From Bacteroidota bacterium (GTDB lineage: Bacteria; Bacteroidota; Rhodothermia; Rhodothermales; JABDKH01): a DNA stretch of 32,868 nucleotides. Made by a program: the position numbers and the translations under genes. The notes beneath the pieces are model-generated. The model did no database searches. It was not told the origin of the DNA and worked only from the letters and a program-made list of their open reading frames with translations. Below, one piece after another: positions 8,286-17,493 of the stretch. The DNA lies in the NCBI GenBank assembly GCA_020437385.1, contig JAGQWL010000115.1, positions 1-32,868 on the forward strand, written 5' to 3'. Position 1 is the stretch's first letter. Each line of letters opens with the position of its first letter.

Positions 8286-10825
8286 GCGTCATTCCGCGTT
8301 TTTGGATTGTGCGTCACGCCTTCCGCGACACACGCGGGGTGCGACGACAGCTCACAGTGTTCCTCTCCTCGATGATGCTGGGTGTTGCGGCTCTTGTCGC
8401 GATAAACTCCATCGGTGCGAACCTTACAGCCGCTGTCGATGATCAGGCAAAATCACTTCTTGGTGCCGACCTTCGAGTGAGTTCTCGGTCTCCGTTCTCG
8501 CCCGAGGCGGAGGCGCTGATCGACTCAATCGGTGGAGATCAGGCACGACTCTATTCTTTTTCATCCATGGCACTCGCCCCGTCGACCGACCGTACGAGGC
8601 TGGTCGGTGTTCGTGCCTCGGATCCCGGCTATCCGTTCTATGGCGAAATTGTCACGGATCCGGGCATCGCGGCGTCCGCCTACCAGGGGAGAGATGGCCT
8701 TCTTGCGGATCCAACTGTTCTGTTGCAGCTGGGCATTTCGATCGGCGATTCACTTCGTATCGGTTCGAGGTCGTATCCAGTTGTAGGCAGTATCCAGAAG
8801 ACGTCGAGAGAGACGTCGGCGATGGAGTCCATCAGCCCCCGCGTCTATGTTCCGCGGGCCGCGCTGGACACGCTACTGCTGGCGTACGGCAGCAGAGTCG
8901 AGTACGAGGTCTATGTCAAGTTTGACGACGGGACGGATGCGGACGAACTTGTCGATGGAATGAAGAGTCGGCTGCGCGAGGTCGGGCTACGCTATTCGAC
9001 AGTAGAACGTGAAAAACGCGAATGGAATGAGGCGCTGACAAACCTGTACCGCTTTCTGGGGTTAATTGCGTTCGTCGCACTGCTTCTCGGCGGACTCGGA
9101 GTAGCGAGCAGTATCAATGTCTACATCCGCCGTAGACTTGCTTCGGTTGCAGTGCTGCGCTGCCTCGGTGCGACGCCGGCAGAGACGAGTCTGGTGTACC
9201 TGCTGCAGGCATTGGCCCTCGGACTCATCGGTTCCATCGTTGGCGCGTTTCTCGGCGTGGGGATTCAGCAGCTGATCCCGCCAGTTGTAAACCGTGTGTC
9301 GCCGTTGCAGATCGAGCCGGTGATTTCACTTTCGAGTGTTGCGACAGGGATCGTTGTTGGCACGGGTGTCGGCGTGCTCTTCGCGCTGCTTCCCATCCTT
9401 CAGGTTGGTCGCGTATCGCCGCTGAGTGTGTTGAGACACAATCAGGGTGACGATCAGGCTTCGCGCTCCTGGTCTCGTAGACTGGTAGTGGCCGTCGGAG
9501 TCGCCGGTTTTGCGGCCGCGGCCGCGTGGCAGGCGCCTTCGCCGCTGGTCGGCATTGCCTACGTCGTCGGGTTGATCTTCGTGTTCCTTGTCCTTCGCCT
9601 GGTTGCTCGTGTACTCACTGTCGCTGCTCGCGGTCTTCGAACCGCGGGTCTCAGCTTCGAAGTGAGACAGGGTATCGCCTCACTGTTCCGTCCCGGCAGT
9701 CAGACGGTTCTGCTGACCGTAACAATAGGATTCATTGCGTTCATAATATTTGCCCTGTCCGGAGTGCGCAGCTCTCTGCTGCGGCAGGTCGAGCTTTCCA
9801 GTGGGTCGGAGCGTCCGAATCTGATACTCTTCGATATACAGCCCGATCAGGTCGACGGTGTGACGTCGATCGTACGCGCGAGCGGCAATCCGGTAATTGA
9901 GTCCGTTCCGATCGTTTCGATGCGCATCCGATCGATCAACGGGCGACTGATCACGTCGATGCGGGAGGATGAGACCGTAGAGACGTCCTGGGCTCATCGA
10001 CGGGAATACAGATCATCGTATCGCGACACACTGAATGACACCGAGACGCTGACCTCCGGGCGGATGTTGCCGTCGGTACCTCCGGACTTTGATCCGGCCG
10101 TGGATGTCGTACCCGTTACCATGGCCTCTGACCTTGAGGATGAGCTGAAGATCGGAATCGGAGACAGTCTGGTATTCGATGTCCAGGGTCTGCCAGTTCG
10201 TACGGTGATCGGTGGCATCCGAGATGTTGATTGGGGCCAGCTCAGTACAAACTTCTACTTTCTTTTTCCACGGGGAGTCCTTGAGGATGCGCCGTCCACA
10301 AACGTAGTCGTGACGCGTGTGGACGATGCGGCCCGAATGAGTGCGGTGCAGACCTCGGTCATTGATGCCTTCCCGAATGTATCAGCTATCGACCTGACGC
10401 TTGTCCTGTCCGTGGTAGAGTCGGTGTTTTCGCGAATCGGAATGGTCATCCGGTTTCTTGCGCTCTTCTGCGTGTTGACTGGAATGATCGTGCTGGTGGG
10501 GTCCGTCCTGTCGGGGCAGTCTTCACGGACGGAGGAGAGCGTGCTTCTAAAGACTCTGGGCGCGGCTCCGGGGACGATTCAGGGGATTCTGGCAACCGAG
10601 TACGCGGCGATCGGCGTTATCGCGACAGCGTCCGGGCTCGTACTTTCCACTGCGGCGGTTTGGCTTTTGTGTCGGTACAACTTCAACATCCCACCGCGAT
10701 TTCCGGCAGTAGAATACCTACTGTTTGGACTCGCCATTGTCGGCATTACTATTGGTGTCGGGATGCTTCTGAGTCGCAGTGTGTACAAACAGTCACCGCT
10801 TGCGATCCTGCGCAACGAGCTGTGA
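8282..10825 (+). CDS. ybbP: ABC transporter permease with duplicated FtsX modules (YbbP type)
   Basis: This 847-residue inner-membrane protein has a first helix at about residues 20-42, a large extracytoplasmic domain to about 245 (MacB periplasmic core-like), and a helix cluster at about 255-500. A second extracytoplasmic domain runs to about 715, and three C-terminal helices lie at roughly 721-745, 770-798 and 810-832. FtsX-like segments occur twice: the first ends with VAVLRCLGATPAE, the second with VLLKTLGAAPGTI. Two FtsX modules in one chain are typical of YbbP-like permeases of about 800 residues. It overlaps the ATPase gene by 4 bp. Together they probably form a four-domain ABC complex acting on an envelope substrate, perhaps a lipid or lipoprotein. 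Confidence 0.9.
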   Translation: MSVIPRFWIVRHAFRDTRGVRRQLTVFLSSMMLGVAALVAINSIGANLTAAVDDQAKSLLGADLRVSSRSPFSPEAEALIDSIGGDQARLYSFSSMALAPSTDRTRLVGVRASDPGYPFYGEIVTDPGIAASAYQGRDGLLADPTVLLQLGISIGDSLRIGSRSYPVVGSIQKTSRETSAMESISPRVYVPRAALDTLLLAYGSRVEYEVYVKFDDGTDADELVDGMKSRLREVGLRYSTVEREKREWNEALTNLYRFLGLIAFVALLLGGLGVASSINVYIRRRLASVAVLRCLGATPAETSLVYLLQALALGLIGSIVGAFLGVGIQQLIPPVVNRVSPLQIEPVISLSSVATGIVVGTGVGVLFALLPILQVGRVSPLSVLRHNQGDDQASRSWSRRLVVAVGVAGFAAAAAWQAPSPLVGIAYVVGLIFVFLVLRLVARVLTVAARGLRTAGLSFEVRQGIASLFRPGSQTVLLTVTIGFIAFIIFALSGVRSSLLRQVELSSGSERPNLILFDIQPDQVDGVTSIVRASGNPVIESVPIVSMRIRSINGRLITSMREDETVETSWAHRREYRSSYRDTLNDTETLTSGRMLPSVPPDFDPAVDVVPVTMASDLEDELKIGIGDSLVFDVQGLPVRTVIGGIRDVDWGQLSTNFYFLFPRGVLEDAPSTNVVVTRVDDAARMSAVQTSVIDAFPNVSAIDLTLVLSVVESVFSRIGMVIRFLALFCVLTGMIVLVGSVLSGQSSRTEESVLLKTLGAAPGTIQGILATEYAAIGVIATASGLVLSTAAVWLLCRYNFNIPPRFPAVEYLLFGLAIVGITIGVGMLLSRSVYKQSPLAILRNEL

Positions 10826-10956
10826 TTGCGTCGCTAGACTACCTGACTCCTTACTGCAACCCGAACGGGGTCGAAAGTGGCGCGTAACATCGTAGGGTGA
10901 ATGCTTTTTCGAAGTACAAGCGATATCAGTTGTAGAGCCGATTCGAGGTAGAGGGA

Positions 10957-11163
10957 ATGTCAGCGCAAATTGAGTATGCATTTCAGTGCCCGCATTGCGG
11001 ATCTGAGATATCGATGCTACTCGAGCCGGAGTCGGGATCGCACGCGTACATAGAGGATTGCGAGGTGTGCTGCCGACCGTTGTCGATCCGATACGTGATT
11101 GAGCGACCGGATGCCGGAAACAGTGAGGTCAGAGAGTTTGAGGCTGTCGATGAGTCGTCGTGA
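10957..11163 (+). CDS. CPXCG-motif small zinc-ribbon protein
   Basis: This 68-residue protein has CPHCG near its N-terminus (Cys11 and Cys14) and a second cluster CEVCCRPL (Cys35, Cys38, Cys39), giving a likely four-cysteine zinc site. It matches the CPXCG-motif cysteine-rich protein family of about 60-70 residues, whose function is not known. A good ribosome binding site (GAGG about 11 bases before the ATG) supports the start. The next gene overlaps its last codons, so the two are probably translated together. The protein is acidic outside the cysteine clusters. Confidence 0.85.
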   Translation: MSAQIEYAFQCPHCGSEISMLLEPESGSHAYIEDCEVCCRPLSIRYVIERPDAGNSEVREFEAVDESS

Positions 11164-11911
11164 GATAGGTGCAGGTCTCGAAGAGCAGGGCGGACTGTTG
11201 CGTTCGTCCAGTGAACGGGTTGCGGAGATTCGCGAACGTCTTGCTGCAGTCGAGGATCGGATTGAGGCGGCGGCTCGACGAGCCTCCCGCAGGCGAGACG
11301 AGATCCGACTCATCGCCGTGTCGAAGCGATTTCCCGTTTCGGATATTCTTGCGGCCGTCCAGGCCGGCGCGGAGGAGTTTGGCGAAAGTCGACCGCAGGA
11401 GCTCGACGAGAAGTATGAGGAGCTGGTTCGTGAAGGACTCGTTGTCCCACCCATGCACATGATCGGACACCTCCAGCGGAACAAGGTGAAGCTGGTTGTC
11501 GGCCGATCGCCGCTGATTCATTCTGTCGACAGCCTTCGCCTGGCGCAAGCCATCAGCCGCCAGGCTCTTGACCAATCCGTCGTTCAGCCTGTGCTGCTCC
11601 AGGTGAACATCAGCGACGAAGATCAGAAGCACGGCTTTGCTGTGAGTGAGATCGAGGGAGCAATGAATCAGGTTGCCGGCATGGAGGGGATCGTGGTCGT
11701 CGGTCTGATGGGCATGGCGAGTCTCGAAGTGGATTCAGCCAGAACGCGCCCGCAGTTTGCGCTTTTGCGGCAAGTCCGTGACCGGATTCAACACGTCAAC
11801 GGAGGTCGTGTCGTCGAATTGTCCATGGGTATGAGCGGTGATTATGAAGAAGCGATTGAGGAGGGCGCCACGCTTATTCGCGTCGGGAGTGCCATTTTTG
11901 GCGATCGTTAG
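11150..11911 (+). CDS. YggS-family PLP homeostasis protein
   Basis: This protein belongs to the YggS/PROSC (PLPBP) family, which binds pyridoxal phosphate without known catalysis and keeps PLP and amino acid pools balanced. The PLP lysine is Lys59 in LIAVSKRFP. Further family marks are FGESRPQEL, HMIGHLQRNK, IHSVDSL, LLQVNISDEDQK, GLMGMA, LSMGMSGDYEEAI and the end IRVGSAIFG. The ATG at 11150 gives 253 residues and has GAGG six bases upstream. In-frame ATGs at 11099 and 11111 would give a longer, poorly conserved leader that overlaps the previous gene more. Even so, the protein carries about 20 more N-terminal residues than most relatives. It overlaps the CPXCG gene by 14 bp. A DivIVA-domain gene downstream recalls the yggS-divIVA neighbourhood of Gram-positive bacteria. 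Confidence 0.92.
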   Translation: MSRREIGAGLEEQGGLLRSSSERVAEIRERLAAVEDRIEAAARRASRRRDEIRLIAVSKRFPVSDILAAVQAGAEEFGESRPQELDEKYEELVREGLVVPPMHMIGHLQRNKVKLVVGRSPLIHSVDSLRLAQAISRQALDQSVVQPVLLQVNISDEDQKHGFAVSEIEGAMNQVAGMEGIVVVGLMGMASLEVDSARTRPQFALLRQVRDRIQHVNGGRVVELSMGMSGDYEEAIEEGATLIRVGSAIFGDR

Positions 11912-12016
11912 CCGCGACCGCTGTGTTGTCAATTTTGTTTCTGGCAGGGGTTAAGGCCTGTCAGCGGGTGCCGATTCTGAAGATAACTGTTCCCTGAAGG
12001 AACGGGAGTACAGCTA

Positions 12017-12286
12017 ATGGTTGTCGTAATTGCCGTCTTTGCAGCGTTCTTTGTTGTTGCATTGCTTGTAGCGATCCTGAGGCAGGACGCGGCTGCGGAA
12101 AGGGCCGCTACGACGGAGGACCTCCAGACTCTCCGATCAGAGATCGATGCGCTCAGACACCGGGTAGAGAACCTGGAAGCGATCGCGACCGCCGAACCGC
12201 TGGACCTTGACATTGAACCGACTCCGACGTCGTCGTCGGATGAGGCTACTGCGTCCCGGAGTTCCAGAACACGCAGTCGCCCGTAG
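12017..12286 (+). CDS. Small single-pass membrane protein with a coiled coil
   Basis: This 89-residue protein was not recognised as a named family. A hydrophobic helix covers residues 1-21 (MVVVIAVFAAFFVVALLVAIL). About 30 residues of likely coiled coil with heptad-spaced Leu/Ile follow (LQTLRSEIDALRHRVENLE), then an acidic Pro/Ser/Thr-rich tail ending in a basic RSSRTRSRP. A ribosome binding site (GGAG, eight bases before the ATG) supports it as a real gene. It lies 105 bp after the YggS gene and 16 bp before the DivIVA-domain gene, the place where yggT or sepF occurs in some genomes, but it resembles neither. An anchor or partner for the DivIVA-like protein is possible but is inference only. 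Confidence 0.7.
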   Translation: MVVVIAVFAAFFVVALLVAILRQDAAAERAATTEDLQTLRSEIDALRHRVENLEAIATAEPLDLDIEPTPTSSSDEATASRSSRTRSRP

Positions 12287-12302
12287 AAAACCGAGTGGGA
12301 AT

Positions 12303-13262
12303 ATGCTTACGCTTTCTTCCATGGACATCAAGAACCAGGAGTTCAAGCGCAGCCTGAGGGGATTCGACGAATCTGAGGTTACCGCTTTCCTGGGCAGCGT
12401 CGCCACGCAGTGGCAGGAGCAGCAGGAAGAACTGCGTCGGATGGAGGAGCGTGTTGCAGAACTGGAAAACAAGATCTCCCACTATCAACGAATCGAAGAG
12501 GCCCTGCAGGAGGCGATCAACACTGCCCGCAGCAGTTCGGCGGCCGCACTGGAAGACGCAGAGCGACGTGCCCGGCTGATTCTCCAGGAAGCGGAGCTGT
12601 CTGGCCGACAGATTACGAGCAACGCCATCGCGGATAACGAACGGCTGAAATCCGAAACCGGCAGGCTCCTTGAGAAACAAGCCGAAGTCGTCGCGCGTCT
12701 CCGCGCATTCCTTGGCTCCGAATTGGAACTCCTGGAACGCTTTGGTCGAGAGCAGCGCGTTCCGCAGACAGCGTTTCAGCAGCCGGCTCCGATGCGGAGT
12801 GAGCATCCGGTGTCCGCGCCGGAGCCCGAGTACGAGCAGCCGTTGTCTGATGGAGGAAACGATTCGACGGATGCCGTCAACCCGGACTATCAGGTGGACA
12901 CACAGGCTTCGGAAGACGAATACGTTGCCGAAGACCTCGAGTCTCCTGAGCCTGTCCAGACATTGGCTGAACGAGCCCCGCAGGCAAGGCCGCACGAGTG
13001 GCAGCCCTCGATCGCTCGATCTCGAGTTGGCGCCATCAAGCGGGATGCTGGTTTCCGTCCCGATCAGTCGTGGCCGTCAGACTCCGAAGAAGTTGTCAAT
13101 CCGAACGGGCATTATGACAATCCCGAGTGGGAGGGCGATGTAACGGAGCCCGGCGATGTCTTTGCGTCTGACGGTGCAGACTCGTTCGCCGCAGAGGAAC
13201 CCTACAATGTATCCGATGACGAGCTCGAGAAGATCCGTCGTATATTGGACGATCTCGACTAA
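12303..13262 (+). CDS. DivIVA-domain protein
   Basis: The product has 319 residues from the ATG at 12303, which directly precedes the conserved start MLTLSSMDIKNQEFKRSLRG followed by FDESEVTAFL. This is the DivIVA N-terminal signature, in which a short motif binds membranes. The longer frame starting at 12207 would overlap the previous gene and adds only basic, unconserved residues. Residues about 30-165 are a long coiled coil. The remaining half is acidic and low in order (many Glu, Asp, Pro and Gln) and ends with YNVSDDELEKIRRILDDLD. DivIVA proteins mark curved or polar membrane and guide division or growth machinery; in this group the role is not established. A GTGGGA stretch shortly before the ATG may serve as ribosome binding site. 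Confidence 0.85.
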   Translation: MLTLSSMDIKNQEFKRSLRGFDESEVTAFLGSVATQWQEQQEELRRMEERVAELENKISHYQRIEEALQEAINTARSSSAAALEDAERRARLILQEAELSGRQITSNAIADNERLKSETGRLLEKQAEVVARLRAFLGSELELLERFGREQRVPQTAFQQPAPMRSEHPVSAPEPEYEQPLSDGGNDSTDAVNPDYQVDTQASEDEYVAEDLESPEPVQTLAERAPQARPHEWQPSIARSRVGAIKRDAGFRPDQSWPSDSEEVVNPNGHYDNPEWEGDVTEPGDVFASDGADSFAAEEPYNVSDDELEKIRRILDDLD

Positions 13263-13295
13263 TCGTCGGAATTAGAGGCCGGCGCACGACAGCCG

Positions 13296-14288
13296 ATGCC
13301 TTTTCGCCGCTTCTCTCTTCTCGACGCAGCTGCTTTGCTGATTTCCGCCATTGCCGTTGCGGGATGTCGCGTGGGCGGTTCGCAGCCGCCCGCAGACGCG
13401 TCCGACCTGGCGACGACATCGGAGCAAACAGCACCGTACATCCTCGTTCTTGGCGTAGGGCAGGACGGAGGCGTGCCCCAGGCCGGCAGCGTGTACGATC
13501 CGAGGTGGCGCGACGCTTCAGCCAGGAAACGTGTCGCCTCACTTGCAATCGTTGATCCGCGCGCATCTGCTTACTGGATCGTCGATGCAACGCCGGATTT
13601 CCCGGAGCAGATGACGATGGCTGCGCTTTCATCTGGCGACTCCCTGAAACTGGGCGGCGTTCTCCTGACACATGCACACATTGGCCATTACACAGGGTTG
13701 ATGTACCTGGGGCATGAAGCCATGGGGGCGAGACAGGTGCCGGTCTACGCCATGCCACGAATGGCGGCGTTCTTGTCGGATAACGGTCCCTGGGATCAAC
13801 TTGTACGGTACCACAACATTCGCGTCTCCCGACTTACCGCGGACTCGACGCAACAGCTCTCAACGTCGGTCTCTGTTTCGCCATTTATCGTACCACACCG
13901 GCAGGAGTATTCCGAAGTTGTCGGCTACAAGATCAATCTTGGGTCTGGCTCCGCCCTCTACGTTCCCGACATCGATAGCTGGAACGAGCTCGACGATCTT
14001 GGGAGAAGCATCGAACGGCTTATTGCCGATGTTGACGTTGCATTCCTTGATGCAACGTTCTTTGACAACGGAGAATTGCCGGGCCGCGACATGTCCGGCT
14101 TTCCACATCCGTTTGTCCGAGTCAGCATGGACCGATTCGATTCGCTACCGGAGAGCGAGAGACGGAAGATTCGGTTTATTCACCTCAACCACTCAAATCC
14201 CGCTCTGTCTGCGGATTCGGAAGCGCGCCGAGAGATCGTTGCTCGTGGGTACTCTGTCGCCGAGCGCGGCGACCGGGTAATGTTTTGA
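13296..14288 (+). CDS. PqqB-like metallo-beta-lactamase-fold lipoprotein
   Basis: This 330-residue protein begins with a lipoprotein signal (AVAGC, lipidated Cys24). After a short linker it carries a fold resembling PqqB. It has VLGVGQDGGVPQAG near the start, THAHIGHYTGL (His126, His128, His131) where metallo-beta-lactamase-fold enzymes have HxHxDH, DATFFDNGELPGRDM, and FIHLNHSNP near the end. Glycine replaces the usual metal-binding aspartate (Gly130). No pqqA, pqqC, pqqD or pqqE gene lies nearby, and a lipid anchor would place it outside the cytoplasm. It is therefore probably a hydrolase- or oxygenase-like relative and not the PQQ biosynthesis enzyme. It starts 33 bp after the DivIVA-domain gene and may be its last operon partner. 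Confidence 0.82.
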   Translation: MPFRRFSLLDAAALLISAIAVAGCRVGGSQPPADASDLATTSEQTAPYILVLGVGQDGGVPQAGSVYDPRWRDASARKRVASLAIVDPRASAYWIVDATPDFPEQMTMAALSSGDSLKLGGVLLTHAHIGHYTGLMYLGHEAMGARQVPVYAMPRMAAFLSDNGPWDQLVRYHNIRVSRLTADSTQQLSTSVSVSPFIVPHRQEYSEVVGYKINLGSGSALYVPDIDSWNELDDLGRSIERLIADVDVAFLDATFFDNGELPGRDMSGFPHPFVRVSMDRFDSLPESERRKIRFIHLNHSNPALSADSEARREIVARGYSVAERGDRVMF

Positions 14289-14334
14289 GCATTTGGCGAC
14301 GCGAACGGTCGAAAGAACGGCGCCGCCCCGGGCG

Positions 14335-15063
14335 TTACTGCTCAACTACTTCGAAGCCCGAGACGTGCAGATTCAGACCGTGGTTGATTCGAAATCCAAC
14401 CAGACCGTTGGTAGGTACGGATTCGGCACTTATGGATGCAAGCTTCGTGTCGTTTGCAAAGAACAATACGGAATCTGCCGTGACAGTCGCGGCGAGTGTG
14501 TTGAAAGCAGTCCCGTCTCCCTCGGGCGTCCACGGTTTTATCGCATCGTTATCAGTCCAGTCGATAACCGTCTCAGTAACATCTCCGGCGCGCTTCTTGA
14601 CAAGAAACTGCCCGCCCTGTCGAATCAGGAAGTAGGCGTATCGTTGGGTCGGCTCGTTAAGATTGGTCCCGCCAAAGAGCAGACCGAACGCCTCTCGTCG
14701 ACCTTTCGGATCGAAAAGGTACACGTCCATTCTTGCAGTGTAGTCTCCCGATGCAGTGCTTCCCTCGTTGAAATACGTCGCCGCCGGACCTGTTGTGATG
14801 TGCCAACCGGGAGTCATGTTTACGAAGAATATATCGCCGGTCGAGTCCGAAGCAACAGTTGCGGAGCCCCTGTCTGCCCTCACCGTCCAACCGGATGGTA
14901 CATTACCTTCGCCTCCTGCGGGAGTGGCTGCATCGGGCCGCATGACAGTTTCTTCGGCAGACGACGACTGCGACTCAGAACTTTCTTGTCCTTGCCGGCA
15001 GGCGGTAAAGGTCAGCACAATCAAAGCGACAGCCGGGAGAAGCATTCTTGGGGAGCGTTTCAT
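14335..15063 (-). CDS. Putative lipoprotein with a lectin-like beta-sandwich
   Basis: From the ATG at 15063 the product has 242 residues. It starts with MKRSPRMLLPAVALIVLT and a lipobox-like FTAC (Cys22). The frame is open further upstream (to 15264), but those residues carry no signal and overlap the divergent peptidase promoter region, so the lipoprotein start is preferred. A Ser/Glu-rich linker is followed by a globular domain with alternating beta pattern: GWHITTGPAATYF, DYTARMDVYLFDP, FGLLFGG and the end GLVGFRINHGLNLHVSGFEVVE. This resembles the concanavalin-like sandwich of 3-keto-disaccharide hydrolase-type (DUF1080) domains, but I am not certain. It diverges from the S9 peptidase gene, with 195 bp between them, and converges with the PqqB-like gene 46 bp away. 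Confidence 0.65.
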   Translation of the reverse strand: MKRSPRMLLPAVALIVLTFTACRQGQESSESQSSSAEETVMRPDAATPAGGEGNVPSGWTVRADRGSATVASDSTGDIFFVNMTPGWHITTGPAATYFNEGSTASGDYTARMDVYLFDPKGRREAFGLLFGGTNLNEPTQRYAYFLIRQGGQFLVKKRAGDVTETVIDWTDNDAIKPWTPEGDGTAFNTLAATVTADSVLFFANDTKLASISAESVPTNGLVGFRINHGLNLHVSGFEVVEQ

Positions 15064-15258
15064 GGGAACGATGGGACGACTGGTTTCACTGCCTCTGGAA
15101 TGGAAAGATAAGAGAACGCGGTACCGGTGCAAGCGCGGGGAAGCCACCGGAGCCACTTGGGTCGTTTCTGAATCCGTCTCGGTTCGTTCCGGAAACTGCC
15201 GGTGATTCATTAGGTACCACAGAGATTCCGCCGCGATAACAATCATCGGACCCAGTCG

Positions 15259-17493
15259 ATGCAAATGCTACGTACGTTCAGGATTCTTTCAATCGTGGTT
15301 CTTCTAACCGCGGTCCCGGTTCGGGCGCAGGAGTCAACTCTCACGCTCGACCGCGTTTTCGCGTCACGGGATTTTGCGTCCGAACGTTTCGGTCCTGCCC
15401 GATGGCTCGCAGCAGGCGATGAATACACAACGCTGGAGCGGGCTGACGGTGACGGTGTGGATATTGTCGCCTACGCCGCACGGTCCGGTGAACGGCGGGT
15501 ACTCGTACCGTCGTCCGCGCTGATTCCGGATGGCGCAGATCGGCCGCTTTCGATACAGGACTACACGTGGTCTACGGACGGCAGCAAACTGCTGATCTTC
15601 ACGAACTCGGCCAGGGTCTGGCGCGCGAACACGCGTGGCGATTACTGGGTCCTGGATCTTGATTCGAGACGCCTGAGCCAGCTTGGACGAAACTTTGAAC
15701 CGTCAACCCTAATGTTCGCAAAGTTCGATCCCACAGGCCAACGCGTCGCGTATGTTCACAAGAACAACATCTATGTCGAAAACCTGCACGACGGTACCCG
15801 AACGCAGTTGACGCGGGACGGGTCGACAACGATCATCAATGGAACATTTGATTGGGTTTACGAAGAGGAGTTTTCCCTGCGTGATGGTTTTCGGTGGAGT
15901 CCGGACGGAAGCAGGATTGCGTTCTGGCAGCTCGACGCGGAAGGTGTTCGCGATTATCTGCTCATTAACGATACTGATTCACTTTACTCCTTCGTAACGC
16001 CGATTCAGTACCCCAAAGCGGGCACGACAAATTCGGCGTCGCGCGTAGGTGTCGTCAGTGTGACCGGTGGTTCGGTCGACTGGTTCGAATTCTCTGACGA
16101 CCTGCGAAACAACTACGTCGCGCGGCTTTATTGGACGCCGGATTCACACGAGATTGTGGTGCAGCATCTCAACCGCCCGCAGAATCACCTGCAGGTGATC
16201 TTTACGGACACTCGGACCGGCGAAAAGAGAGTGGTGATTGATGAGCGCGACTCGGCGTGGTTGGATGTCGTGGACGATTTCACGTGGACAGCCGACGGTG
16301 ACGCGTTCACCTGGATGAGCGAACAAAATGGTTGGCGCGTTCTTTATCGTGTCGACCGCCAAACTGGAAAGCAGACGGCTTTAACGCCGGCAGACGAAGA
16401 CGTCATATCTATCGACGCGCTGGTCGGCGATCGGGTGTATTTCTCGGCATCGCCAGACAACCCAACGCAGCGCTACCTGTATGGTAACGTCGGGCCACGA
16501 GGAGCGGCAAAGCGGATTTCGCCGGAAGATCAGCCGGGCTACCACAACTATCAGATCTCCCCAAACGGACGATTCGCGATTCACACGTATTCCCGTTTTG
16601 ATGTACCGTCGACGATCGACCTTGTGTCGCTTCCGGACCATAAGCGGTTGCGCGTGCTCGTAGACAACGAACGCCTCAAGTCCGAGGTAGCGGATCTTAC
16701 ACGATCCCGGCCGGAGTTCTTCCGGGTGGACATCGGCGGAGACGTCGTGCTCGACGGCTGGATGATTAAGCCTAGCAGTTTTGATTCGGCGAAAAAGTAT
16801 CCGGTGATATTCTATGTCTATGGAGAACCGGCGGCGCAAACGGTTGTCGATCGCTGGGGAGGTTCGTCGCTACTCTATCACACGTTTCTTGCTGAGCAGG
16901 GGTACGTGGTGATCAGCGTAGACAACCGGGGGACACCCGCTCCTCGCGGTCGAGAATGGCGCAAGGTCATATACAAGAAGGTCGGCGTCGTCAATAGCGC
17001 CGATCAGGCTGCTGCGGCAGTCAAGATCTCTGAATGGCCGTTTGTAGACGCATCTCGGATCGGTGTCTGGGGTTGGAGTGGCGGCGGCTCGATGACGCTC
17101 AATCTCATGTTCCGCTATCCCGATATCTACAGCTCGGGCGTATCCGTAGCTCCGGTTCCGGACCAGCGTCTTTATGACACGATCTATCAGGAACGTTACT
17201 CTGGAAATCCGAATACCGACCCCGAATCGTACGAGCAGGGCTCACCGATTACATTTGCCGGACAGCTTGAGGGAAACCTGCTGATCATTCACGGAACCGG
17301 AGACGACAATGTCCACTTCCAGGGAACGGAACGTCTTGTCAACGAGCTGATCAAGGCAAACAAGTACTTCCAGATGCTTGCCTATCCCAACCGGACACAC
17401 GGGATTTACGAAGGACCTAACACAACACGCCATGTGTACGGATCGATGGTGCGCTTCTGGCTCGCAAATTTGCCTCCAGGTGGGGAGTCCTAG
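15259..17493 (+). CDS. S9 family dipeptidyl peptidase (DPP-IV type)
   Basis: This 744-residue secreted serine peptidase has a signal peptide ending near PVRAQE (residue 24). A beta-propeller follows, then an alpha/beta-hydrolase domain. The DPP-IV dipeptide-anchoring motif DWVYEEEF is at residues 198-205. The catalytic triad is Ser607 in GWSGGG, Asp682 in GTGDDNVH and His714 in RTHGI; the spacings 75 and 32 are close to those of mammalian DPP-IV. It should remove X-Pro or X-Ala dipeptides from peptides in the periplasm or outside. An alternative ATG at 15265 would drop two residues. Its stop overlaps the convergent T9SS-cargo gene by 4 bp. No Shine-Dalgarno sequence is obvious. Confidence 0.93.
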   Translation: MQMLRTFRILSIVVLLTAVPVRAQESTLTLDRVFASRDFASERFGPARWLAAGDEYTTLERADGDGVDIVAYAARSGERRVLVPSSALIPDGADRPLSIQDYTWSTDGSKLLIFTNSARVWRANTRGDYWVLDLDSRRLSQLGRNFEPSTLMFAKFDPTGQRVAYVHKNNIYVENLHDGTRTQLTRDGSTTIINGTFDWVYEEEFSLRDGFRWSPDGSRIAFWQLDAEGVRDYLLINDTDSLYSFVTPIQYPKAGTTNSASRVGVVSVTGGSVDWFEFSDDLRNNYVARLYWTPDSHEIVVQHLNRPQNHLQVIFTDTRTGEKRVVIDERDSAWLDVVDDFTWTADGDAFTWMSEQNGWRVLYRVDRQTGKQTALTPADEDVISIDALVGDRVYFSASPDNPTQRYLYGNVGPRGAAKRISPEDQPGYHNYQISPNGRFAIHTYSRFDVPSTIDLVSLPDHKRLRVLVDNERLKSEVADLTRSRPEFFRVDIGGDVVLDGWMIKPSSFDSAKKYPVIFYVYGEPAAQTVVDRWGGSSLLYHTFLAEQGYVVISVDNRGTPAPRGREWRKVIYKKVGVVNSADQAAAAVKISEWPFVDASRIGVWGWSGGGSMTLNLMFRYPDIYSSGVSVAPVPDQRLYDTIYQERYSGNPNTDPESYEQGSPITFAGQLEGNLLIIHGTGDDNVHFQGTERLVNELIKANKYFQMLAYPNRTHGIYEGPNTTRHVYGSMVRFWLANLPPGGES

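Noticed and set aside
12207-12302. Longer start for the DivIVA-domain protein
   Set aside because: It would overlap the upstream small gene by 80 bp and adds an Arg-rich stretch not found in the family; the conserved N-terminus begins at 12303.
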